In this document: positions 12,201 through 22,217 of the stretch, in pieces
How positions within the stretch are numbered: the stretch's first letter is position 1
Layout of the letters: each line of letters starts with the position of its first letter
Origin: Macrotrachela quadricornifera
Lineage: Eukaryota > Rotifera > Eurotatoria > Philodinida > Philodinidae
Direction: 5' to 3'
Assembly: GCA_022393335.1 (NCBI GenBank)
Contig: JAJEKB010021853.1
Location: forward strand, 1 to 64,000
Length of the DNA stretch: 64,000 bases
Program-made: the position numbers and the translations under genes
The notes under the pieces: generated by a model
Told to the model about the DNA's origin: nothing
The model's database searches: none
What the model saw: only the letters and a program-made list of their open reading frames with translations

Positions 12201-12823
12201 CGAGGGAACATATCCAACTGTCAAATCGCTTTCCACTCGGTTCCGTTGCCATTCGATTGGTCTTGGTGAGTAGTGAAAGAGCCTGTTTTGGTTTGGTTGT
12301 CTGGCCTTCTGTTATTGACTTATGGGTATTTTACTGGATTTTTGGCCTATGGGCATGGAATTTCTTGAGAACCTGAATGATCGAATTTCGAGCTGAAATT
12401 TTGTCCATAGACAGCTCTCATAGTCATTAGAAAATTGCTAAAGTTTGAGCAAGGACAAGCGTACCCTTTCAGAGATATTAGCTTATATCGAAAATATCCC
12501 TGTTTCGAAACACAGTCGAAAAGATACGTTTTTTTAAAATCTGAGAATCTCGGTAACGATGCATTCGTTCGGGATCAAACTTTGGGAATTTTCTAATGAT
12601 TATGAGAGCTGTCTATGGACAAAATTTCAGCTCGAAATTCGATCATTCAGGTTCTCATGAAATTCCATGCCCATAGGCCAAAAATCCAGTAAAATACCCA
12701 TAAGTCAATAACAGAAGGCCAGACAACCAAACCAAAACAGGCTCTTTCACTACTCACCAAGACCAATCGAATGGCAACGGAACCAAGTGGAAAGCGATTT
12801 GACAGTTGGATATGTTTCCTCGT
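12201..12823. mobile_element. Foldback element, ends CGAGGGAACATA, 3-bp target duplication TGA
   Basis: The left arm from 12201 (CGAGGGAACATATCCAAC) and the right arm ending at 12823 (GTTGGATATGTTTCCTCG) are about 250 bp each and almost identical, with a ~110 bp unrelated centre. TGA flanks both sides (12198-12200 and 12824-12826). A second element at 55979-56587 has the same first 12 bases and TAA on both sides. Three-base T-R-A duplications resemble those of PIF/Harbinger elements, but the end sequence alone does not settle the family. Confidence 0.72.
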
Positions 12824-12826
12824 GAG

Positions 12827-13045
12827 TATAAAAATGTTATTAAAAAGACTTCAGACCCCAAACTCTATTGGTAGTGGTGCCTCGAATCGCGTCGAGTGCA
12901 CTTGGTACAGGTCGATTTTGTAAACCTATCTAGCTTCTCCACGTAAGTGATGGAGTGAAACATTTTGTCTCATTCGACTTATCATAGCATCAATCGCTAA
13001 AGTACGATCCGTTTCTTTTTTCTTTCCTGTGATGAGACACATCGT
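12827..13045. other. Intergenic, nothing recognised
   Basis: Short non-coding stretch between two repeat elements. Confidence 0.3.
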
Positions 13046-13049
13046 GTTT

Positions 13050-14535
13050 ATTAGGATAACTCAGGTCGACGATAACGACGATTGTAAACGACCGTATACA
13101 GGCGTTAACACTACCATAAACTTTCGTAAACGGTATAATTACGGCTGTAAACGCGCCATAAATCACTCGTTTTATATGCCTTGTATTGCGGTCGTGTTTC
13201 TGACTGACGTATACGATAAAATACGGACAACGTATACACTGAAACACGTGGCGTAATCCTATCGCATTTTGTCTGAAACGCCAGTATACTGCGTTGTTTA
13301 CGAGCGTATGACTTCGTATCAGACCGTATTTCATAAAAACTATTTCAAAAGTAAGGGCTTTTAAAGCCCTTTTTAATGCATTTTAATTCTTTTTTAATTC
13401 TTTCTTAATCCGTTCTAATCCTTTGTAATCGTTTTTTAAAGTGTTTTCAATCTTTTTGTAAAAAACTCAATTTTTCTGTAGGAAAGCTACCTTGTAAATT
13501 TCCGACTCATGAAGAACTCTTACAATGCCTGTCCTCAACAATTTAAATGCGCATGGATGTAAAAATGCCTTATACAGGTATTTCAAGAAAACAGTTTTTC
13601 AGTCATTTTTTTCAACAGAAAAGTTTCTCTGTGATGGTTCTGATTAGTGAAAAAGTCTTAAAATAGCCTTTCTTATTGATATCCATGCATTCAAATAAAA
13701 GATACCTGGCCCTGCGGTATCTGAAAAAATACTTTTAAACGCCCTTTTTTGAGATATCAATTCACTTGAAAAGGGTCATTGAATGATGATGAACGTATAG
13801 CTCAATCAGCTATATATATAAAGAGCCATTTGTCACAAAATAAGACGATGAATAGGTAATGGACAAACGTGCTTGAAAATTCCTTTCTAAGTCCTTAACG
13901 TGTTTCGAGGTGTCATTGAGCGATCATGGAACAAAAAATACTGCGTATATTATAGATCGTACGTTTATATATAATAGAATGATCTTGCAAAACACCCTTC
14001 TAAATACATCGAACACTATAAAAATGTTATGCAAAGCAGAATCTATGGTGGTCATCTACTGCATACAAATGCAAGTATTGTTGCATGACTACAGCTGTAG
14101 GTGGATATCGATGTGTATTTCTGTTTACATATATCTTTTTTATATTTTAATTATTGTAATAATGTTTCGAAAACAATACCTTAGTTCAATTAGAATTAAG
14201 CATTTTTTAGGTCACCTATTGTACAGGCGACCGTTGATATGGTTTGTAGAGAACGATTGAATGAATGTATTTATTTTATGTTGATATTCCTTTTTTTTTG
14301 ATTCTTAGACGACATTCACGCCGTTTATAGTTGGAGTTCCAATATCTTACGGTATTGTCCAGTCATTGTTTACAGTCATCGTAGTGTCACGAAAATCGTA
14401 AACGGCGGATTTATACGGTGGCTGTTTACGATGGTCGTAACACCATCACATATGGTTACTGCGAACGTTTGCTGTTTTCCACCGTAATTTATTGATGTAC
14501 AGCTGTTTACGGCCGAGGATGATTGACCTGAGGAT
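13050..14535. repeat. Putative element with CGTAAAC/GTTTACG-rich subterminal blocks
   Basis: Two GC-richer blocks (about 13050-13330 and 14310-14535) flank ~1 kb of AT-rich DNA. Both are crowded with GTAAACG/CGTTTAC words and GTATACG variants in both orientations. The outer edges carry CTCAGGTC at 13060 and its inverse GACCTGAG near 14528. This layout, short motifs repeated in both orientations near the ends, is typical of hAT-like elements where transposase binds, but no target duplication was found. The open frame at 13910-14260 inside shows no domain. Confidence 0.45.
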
Positions 14536-14783
14536 AGGTTAAAAGGAAAGATCGTTTTTAATTAAGATGCTTATTTTTCATTGAAATCAAGTGAAAATTT
14601 CTTTACTTACAACGAAAGGCCGCGTTCTGTAAGTTACGGATTCACCATATATGGGTCAAATGAAAGCTATCATTGCCAATCTAACAAGGTTAAAATATGA
14701 GGTGCTGATGGCTTGCCTAGAAGGACATATTTGACTCTTAAGTTCTGGTATAAAATAAATCAGGAAAGGTTTTCTTCACTATT

Positions 14784-15214
14784 ATAAGGAAAAAACATAG
14801 GGATGTTCGGGGCGATTCTAGGGTTTGTGGGGATCCTCTTTCACATGACCCGAACAACACTATGTTTTTCCCTTAAATAGTAGAGTGAATTTTTTCTGTA
14901 GCTTATGGAAACGATGTTTTCTATCAGCCATTAGAAAATTTAACTCTTCTATTAAAAAGACAAAACATGGTATTGTTCGGACCAACCTTAGGTTATCAAG
15001 GATGCTTTTTCATATGACTCGAATAACCTTATGTTCCATCCTTATGATAGTAGAGTTGAATTTTCTAGTGACTGATAGAAAACATCGTTTGCATAAGCTA
15101 CAGAAAAAATTCACTCTACTATTTAAGGGAAAAACATAGTGTTGTTCGGGCCTATGAAAGACAATCCCCACAAACCCTTGAATCGCCCCGAACAACCCTA
15201 TTTTTTGTCCTTAT
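14784..15214. mobile_element. Foldback element abutting the piggyBac copy
   Basis: The ends read ATAAGGAAAAAACATAGGG at 14784 and CCCTATTTTTTGTCCTTAT ending at 15214. The arms contain GTTCGGGGCGATTC and its complement and are about 170 bp. A diverged inner copy of the arm (about 14955-15040) shows internal duplication. Open frames on both strands are mirror images of the palindrome, not genes. Confidence 0.66.
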
Positions 15215-17257
15215 CACATTCGAGGCGATTCAGTTTTGTAAAGAAATTGAACGAGATATTCGTTCCTACGAAGTATAAATTCCTAGTAAATGCACTTACT
15301 GACCTTTTCTTTCTGTTCTATCGATTTTTTTGCTATCCTTCTTTTTGTACGATTAAATAGTGAATCGAATCTCGTCTCCAGCTGTATAATGACTCAAGTT
15401 ACTTTTTCGTTCTGTAATGTGTATTATACATTACGTGTGAGATAAGGATAGAAAGTTTGTAGATTGTTCTGTTACATTCGTGTCTATGCTGCGCATTGCT
15501 GGAATGCACTTCGAATCTGCAAGTTCCGATGAAGAAGTCACTGATGATGAGGTCGATTCAAACGTCTGGAGTGAAATAGAATCAGAATCTGACGGTGAAT
15601 TTCTGGAAGATTATGGACTTATTGAACAAGTAACACCAACTTCCGAAGGTGGTACAGTCAATCCTATCGATTGCTATCGACATTTCATCACTGACGAGAT
15701 TATAAGCCTTATTGTTCTTGAAACTAATAGATATGTAGAACAATACTTACTAACACATAAACTTAGCAAACGATCAAAAAATCTTCAATGGGAACCGACT
15801 ACTACTACCGAAGAAATGCTGAAGTTCTTGGGGATAGTCAGCGAGATGGGCTTAGTTCAAATGCCAAAAGTAGACTACTACTGGAGCAAAAGTCAATTAT
15901 ATGGATCAGAAATCATTTAAAATACAATGTCGAGAGACAAATTCAAATTACTTCTCAAGTTTTTGCATTTTTCTAACAATGAGGAACAGGATGCTAGCCA
16001 AGATAAACTAGCTAAGTTGAATCCACTTTTGATCCTATGGAAAGGTAGATTTAAGTCGATTTATACGCCCGGTTCTGTCACCACCGTCGATGAAACAATG
16101 GTGCCCTGAAGAGGTCGACTCTCCTTTAGACAATACGTTCCAGACAAAGTCCACAAATATGGGGTTAAAATGTATAAAGTAGCAGACATAAATGGATATA
16201 TTTGGAATTTTATAATTTATACAGGAAAACAGAATCCAATGACTGGTCTTAGTCATACTCAATCAGTCATCATGCAACTATTAGAAGATCTTTTCGGATC
16301 CTATTGAACTGTGATAGCTGACAATTTTTTTACGAGTATCGATCTTGCGAAACGATTGTTAGGAAATGATACTTATCTCATTGGAACATTGAGAAGTAAC
16401 CGTGTTGGATCTGGAAAAGCAATTCTTCAGAAAAAACTCAAGAAGGGTGAGATTTATGGACTTCAGAATGGCGGTGGTGTCAGGCTGATCAAGTGGACAG
16501 AAAAAAAAGAGACATTCTGATGATATCTACCAAGCCATCCCATACAATTGCTCTTGTGGACATCAGAAAAACTAATCCATCTGGCGAGCGCATCATGAAG
16601 CTACAAATGGTGTTCGACTACAATAAAGGAAGGCAAGGTACGAATTTGTAGGATCAGCTATCTGCATACTACACATGTCTAAGACGATCTATAAAATGGT
16701 ATCAAAAGGTGGCGTTTGAATTGATATTTGGAACAGCAGTAGTGAATAGCTATTTGATATACAAAGAAAACTACACAACAAACAGCATAACCATTCTGCA
16801 GTTTCGTGAGAGTCTCGCGCGATCTTTACTCCTTGGTATGCCTTTCAAAAATCTGAAACCTGGTCCGAGACAACAATCGACGAGTCATTTGAAGCGCAAA
16901 CTAGCTGATCATAAGCTGGAAGAAAAGAAAGGATCTGACCGCGATATTCGAAGACGATGTGTTGGCTATTATGAAAAAAAAAAGAATATCAATCAAGAGA
17001 AGCGTGTCATTCGACAATAAAGAGAATCAAAACTTTTTGTTCTGATTGTAACAATTTTTTTTGTCTTGATTGTTTTAATGAGATGCATTATGCTATGTAA
17101 TAAATCATTTTGAAAATAGCGAAGGTACAAATCAGATAGTACACTACGTGCAACTTTCGGCCTAAGAATGAAAGAGAAAGAACTGTTCTTCTATTCAGTT
17201 TCTTGCTAAAATATAGTGGGGTCCACAGGTGGACCCCATCGCGTCGAATGTTTTTAA
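15211..17257 (+). mobile_element. piggyBac element, copy 1 (decayed)
   Basis: The right end reads ATCGCGTCGAATGTTTTTAA, with the TTAA target site at 17254-17257. The left end is placed at about 15211 by the matching CACATTCGAGGCGATTCAG, with TTAT where TTAA is expected. Just inside the right end, at about 17219-17240, lies the palindrome TGGGGTCCACAGGTGGACCC. Copy 2 has an equivalent palindrome at the same place. Element length is about 2.05 kb. The transposase inside is broken. Confidence 0.75.
15480..17100 (+). pseudogene. piggyBac transposase (broken)
   Basis: One frame runs from 15480 to about 16517, interrupted by stops at 15918, 16107 and 16305. It shifts near 16517, with a further stop at 16649, and shifts again near 17010 to end at 17100. 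The acidic N-terminus (SSDEEVTDDEVD) is typical. Catalytic landmarks are TVDETMVP (first Asp, about 16090) and VIADNFFTS (second Asp, about 16315). Further on, VFDYNKGRQGTNL then DQLSAYYTC (about 16600-16670) covers the GVD..DQ region, where the first Asp of GVD reads Asn. The C-terminal cysteine-rich domain survives in pieces (CVGYYEK, then TFCSDC and FCLDCF). The family cuts and pastes DNA at TTAA. Here the stops make it inactive. Confidence 0.83.
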
Positions 17258-18690
17258 GCGATGTCTCCCGCCTGTTTTCTAATAATAGTAATAATCTCCT
17301 ATACGCTTATCACACGTTGTGGCCACCCGCGATTTTTGCTAGAGTCCATATGCAGTCGATTTCTATTGTCTTCTTTTCTTTTACAGAAGATGCTTTCCGT
17401 ATCTCTTTCAATGTAAACATACTGACTAATGATGTATTCCTCGCGGTACCAACGAGTCACTTAATACAGGTTAGTCACAAGTGAGTTGTCCTGGTTCATT
17501 TCATGGATGGTGTTACTGAGGTTTGACCATACTACCTAGTGGATATGTATTGAACAACGTGATCATTCAACCATACCGGCTCCGCTTCTTCTTAGCATTA
17601 CTGCCCAAGTGAAGTTATTTAAAAGTGACATTAATTAAGTCATGTTCAAAAACTAATTCATCTTAGCTCAAAAGGCTTGTGCCAGAATTATTTTTATAAA
17701 AGAAGTTTTTGTTAAAAAAAGTGTTGCGAGCCAGAAGTCTTCTGAATTTTTATAATGAAAAATAGCGCATGAGAAAACTCTTTAAGGGAACCCCTTCTCC
17801 CTTTCTGGGATTTCTCGAGAAGGACTAGGCGAACATTTTAAATTTTTCAGGATACATAGATCTTCATAAGTAGACCGAATTTTGTCATAGGCCCAAAATT
17901 GTTAGATGCTTTCTTTTATGAGTTTTCGGGATCTCAAAATCCCAAAAATGACCAAAAGTTTTCCTCCTCACAAAGGTCGACACTTCATTATTTTGAGTAG
18001 AAACTTTTGGTGTGACAACTAGGGCCCAATCGTGACGTGTATTTTATTTTGTTTTGTAAAATATTTGTTTCACACGTCAAAGGAAGTAAAATACTGTAGA
18101 CCTTGTTAAAAACCTTGGATTTTCGGATCTTATGAATTTTGTGAAACCTGTCACCTTTTATAGAAACAAGTTTTAAAAGCAAAAAAATCCCCGCGTATTA
18201 ATTGGCTCGAACCACTTGTAAAAAGGTTTTCAGCTCAATCGGTCGGATCGTTTTCGAGAAATGTACAGTTACTCTAATAACGATAAACGGGATTTTACTC
18301 GAAACACGTACACGTTTCGAAGTACATTTTCTCGAAATCTCGCTTTTTCAGAAAGTTCCTTCATTTTGATGATTATCAGTTTTATAGCATGGCTAGAGCA
18401 CATCTAGCTACATTGGTCAAATAAAAATCAATAAAACAAACGTTTTGGATTGGGGAAAAGGGATGGTCCGATTAAAACTCTAAAAGCATTTCGTGTATTT
18501 AATAGTTTTATAAAAAAACAAAATGGTATGAGATGGAAGTTTTTTCAAAGTCTGAATTTACTTTTTATCTTTCATGGTTCTTTATATTTTCTAGAACCAT
18601 TTGAAGGCTTACTAGTCGACGAATAAAACCTCAAAGAGTTCTAACTCTTCACTAAAACCTTTAAAGGTTCAGTATGGATTCCTTTCTAGA
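17258..18690. other. Intergenic, nothing recognised
   Basis: No supported gene. The short frames at 17203-17484 and 17988-18182 have no domain. I see no long inverted or tandem repeat in this stretch. Confidence 0.4.
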
Positions 18691-18960
18691 GGATAGGTGT
18701 AAAGTCTAAAAATACAGCTATAAAGATTAGATTAAGGGTATAATTATCAAGATATTAGGAGCAGGTATAGCTATAAGGACACACATATGTAGAGACTATT
18801 GTTATAAAGATATAGTTATGGAGGATTAAGGATTAAAGACAGGAGTCAAGGGTATAGGAACAAGTAAACAGTGATAAGTATTAAGATTATAGTTTTCAGG
18901 ATATAGTGTTAAGAATGTATCATAATCTGTAGCATTATAGCTGTTATATAATGTATAAAT
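18690..18960. repeat. Cryptically simple, ATA/AAGGA-rich degenerate repeat
   Basis: Variants of GGTATAGCTATAAGGA recur irregularly every ~12-25 bp with no fixed period. Low-complexity decay product, no coding function. Confidence 0.4.
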
Positions 18961-19659
18961 AAATTGAAGTAGTCATTTTAGTCTTTCACATGGTAGGCAG
19001 CTTTATTTTTTATAAATTATCGTACAGAGCTGAAAAAACATCGTGAACTCACACTGTTCGATTCTGTACGATCATAGAAGAGTATGCTATCTGATCGTAT
19101 GCGTAATTGACCGAATGAATAAGTTTAAGAGTTTAGAGATGATAATTTTACGCACGATTTATCATGGGATCTTCGATGGTCGTGTATAATAGTTAACTAA
19201 GATCCGAGACCAATATACAAGAATCTAAAATTAATCATACGATGCGATTGTTTGATCTGGGACACCATATTGTCAACAAAGTCTGCCCCGCTGTGATATG
19301 GTTGTATAACTGTCTTCAGTGTTGTTTTTATTGAGCAAGCTAAAACGAGATGATGCAAAGTTTCACGAACTATTCTTCTTCTTGTTCATCAATCTGTGTA
19401 ATCCATCTTTGTGTTACCTTGCTAAATTTACGATATCGTTTCTCAAAATATATAAGCTTTTTTTTCGATACCAGAATATGTTAGTTCTCTTGTTACGAAC
19501 ATAACTGATTCACCGCGCATTCAATCATTTTGATGATCTATTTATTACAAAGAATATCCCAAACAACGGTGCACTTTCCTTTCTTTAAAACCTTGTCTCA
19601 TCATCGATATCATTAAAAATAAAGAGGACTTCATTAGGCACGCACCAAACCCAATTGCA

Positions 19660-20110
19660 GTCAAATCCAGTTCGGATTCGAGAATTCTGTTTGACTCGAG
19701 TTGAGTGTGGATTTGACTATACTTGAGTTGTATTTCAGTGAAATGAACTTGGACTTGTCTTGTTTCGACTTAGATTGGACTTGGATATGAATGAGTTTTA
19801 CTTAGAGTTGGTTGGATTGAGTTTGCATTAGACTGGGTTTGATTCGGGCTTGACTATATTTTATTTGCATACGACTATAGTTGACCTGAACTCAACTGGA
19901 TTTCACTAAGATTTGGCTAAGATAGCAGGGGATTTGATTTTGGTTAAACAGGATTCAACTAGGGTTTGACTGAATTCGACTTTGACTGGATTGAACTGGG
20001 ATATGACCAGATTTCCCTTCGGTTTGACTTAATTCAACTTCGATTGGGCTTGAATTTTACTTGAATGTGAGTAAATTTGTTTGACATAAGTGAGATTGTA
20101 CCTGAATCTC
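19660..20110. repeat. Cryptically simple repeat of TTGACTNGA-type words
   Basis: About 450 bp consists of loosely repeated 8-12 base words such as TTGGACTT, TTGACTGGA, TTGATT and ACTTGAAT on the plus strand. The strand bias (few C, many TTG/GA) is strong and there is no exact period. It resembles a slippage-generated satellite that has drifted. Confidence 0.55.
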
Positions 20111-20345
20111 ATGAGAATGCATTGGAGTTGATGTAGCCCAATTCCACGAGACCATCAGTTTTCTTTCCTACACTGAGAGTTACTCTTAGTTCCTCAAAAT
20201 CTATAGTATAAGAATGCCTTAGGATTCTCAAGTTTCAAACTAGAGAGTTATCCATAGGTCTTAAGAGAGATTTTATAAGTCCATTGAGAATTCCCATTTT
20301 ATGGTCGAGACTAGCATATACTTATTCTTCATCATTCGGTCCGTT

Positions 20346-21602
20346 ATACAAGACTGGGATTATGAAAAAATTGTAAGATCCTGTCGTTTGTTTTAACGAA
20401 GTTATGGGTTTGACAATAGGTAGGTGATCCTGAAAAGTGTGAAAAAAACATGATTTTCATCTTTTTCACTGTATCTGTGTCAGTTTTTGTCCATTTAGAT
20501 CGGGGAACATCTTAATCGAAACAGTAAGTGACGCTAAACACGTATCATGTATAGATTGTTTAAAAGCTTCGGCTTTTGTGCCCAAGAACGGTTTTTTCCA
20601 AAATACATTGCCTCTTTAAAACCACGTTTTTTCCATTCTAAGTGACTTTTCCGTATGATAATTATACGGTGCGAAATTTTTATATCGTGCATCTTGTCGC
20701 GAATTTCAAGGTCTACAAAATCCTTATAACTATTACGAGAAAAAAGCCTCAGAAAAAGTCGAAAAATAGGGTAAAATATGATCCTAATAGATGAGTTTAT
20801 GCCTTTTTTGCTTAATATTTGGTAAGTTTTGGTCAGAAAGCTGCTATAGCAGTCAAAGTCTTAGTTTGACAGGAGCAAACGCGTTCTAAAATAATAAAAT
20901 GATAGTATAACATAAATTCGACAAATGTCGAAGGACTAAAATGTTCGTTTTGATAGAAGTTATGTTTTTGACTCATGTTTATGGGAGAGTAGGGAAAATT
21001 TTCGATGTTCAAAAAAATTGTGTCGAAAATGATTGCAACATACATAAGCTGATGCAACGTTTGATGCTGATTCAGAATATGACGTCAGTTTTGATTGCTA
21101 CACCAGTTTTCTGATCAAAATTTACCAAATATTAGTCATTAAAGACATGAACTCATGTATTGGGATCATATTTCACCCAATTTTTCAACCTTTTCTAAAA
21201 ATTTTTTGCACGATGGTTATAAATCTTTTGTAGAACTTGAAATGCCGTACAAGATGCGCAATATAAAAGTTGTGCGCTGCACACCTGCCATACAGAAAAA
21301 ACACTTACAATGGAAAAAATATACTTTAATAAAGGCAGTATGTCTTGGAAAAATCATTTTTTGGGCACCATAGCCGAAGCCGTTAAGCAATCCATGTAAG
21401 TCTTTTGTTTAGCGTCACTTGCTCTTTCGAATAAGATGTTGTCCGATCTAATCGGATGAAAAATGGTAGAGATGCAATTAAAACGATGAAAATCACATTT
21501 TTTTCTCGCTTTTCAGGACGATCTATCTGTTGTTAAACCTATAACTCCGTCAAAACAAATGGCAAAACTTAAAAAGCTTTTCATAATCCCACTTTTGTGT
21601 AA
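20346..21602. mobile_element. Large foldback element with ~490-bp arms
   Basis: The arms at about 20346-20840 and 21110-21602 are inverted copies, for example TGGGATTATGAAAA at 20354 and its complement near 21585, and AGTGACGCTAAACA near 20526 against its complement near 21410. The outer ends lie at TA. The centre of ~270 bp is unrelated. Open frames inside (20833-21057 minus, 21155-21373 plus) mirror the palindrome or lack domains. Probably a Tc1/mariner-type non-autonomous element. Confidence 0.68.
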
Positions 21603-22217
21603 GAAATCGAATGAAGAAAAAAAAGCATATGTTAATTTTTATCATAAAATGATATATTGGCAAATACTCGACTGACTCAGAAGGTCTTTCCTAGCTATTC
21701 ACTCGAGATCTAAATCAATAGTGCAAAATATTGACGGCTCCGAAAACGAGTTTAGTTCCTTTTCCCATTCCACGGCTTGAAGTTCTTGGATCGGCTTCAT
21801 TTTGTAAATAGAACTATTTTACATGGTCTTGTTTTCGAATTAGAATTTGTTTTTCTTATATTTAAGTCTGTGGAAATCCCATACCAACTCAATGGCACAG
21901 TTAAATTGATCATTACACATCGCATGACACGGAAAAAAACTAAAGACGAACGTAGCTGAGCAGTGTTGTGGAAATAATGAAATAAAATAGTTTTTGAGTT
22001 CGAACCAGTAGACACTGGTGAAGAATGGTACAAAGTGTCGGTTGTACTGTAAACCCTACGATTTGCCATTTCCCATAGAAACTTTTCAAACAGCTCATAT
22101 TTTGGATTTGAACACTCAAACATTTAGTTCGACATTTGAGATGATTAATTTGGAAGTGAAAAACATTACCGCTGCGTTCTAGTCTTCTCGCAGATTTTTC
22201 ACTACGCACTGTGATCG
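21603..22217. other. Upstream region of the 22.2 kb gene
   Basis: No repeats seen. Two overlapping minus-strand frames (21797-22123 and 21940-22209) have no recognisable domain. A pyrimidine-rich run ending TCTTCTCGCAG at 22193 looks like a 3' splice acceptor 24 bases before the start codon, fitting either a 5'-UTR intron or trans-splicing. This is inference. Confidence 0.35.

Noticed and set aside
12032..12217. 61-codon charged minus-strand frame
   Set aside because: It runs into the foldback's end and has no recognisable domain. Probably chance.
13029..13334. Overlapping open frames on both strands (75 and 114 codons)
   Set aside because: They arise from the GTAAACG-rich block, which lacks TAA/TAG words in some frames. 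No domain is visible.
13910..14260. 116-codon plus-strand frame with a hydrophobic C-terminal part
   Set aside because: Lies inside the putative motif-flanked element, AT-driven composition, no recognisable domain or splice support.
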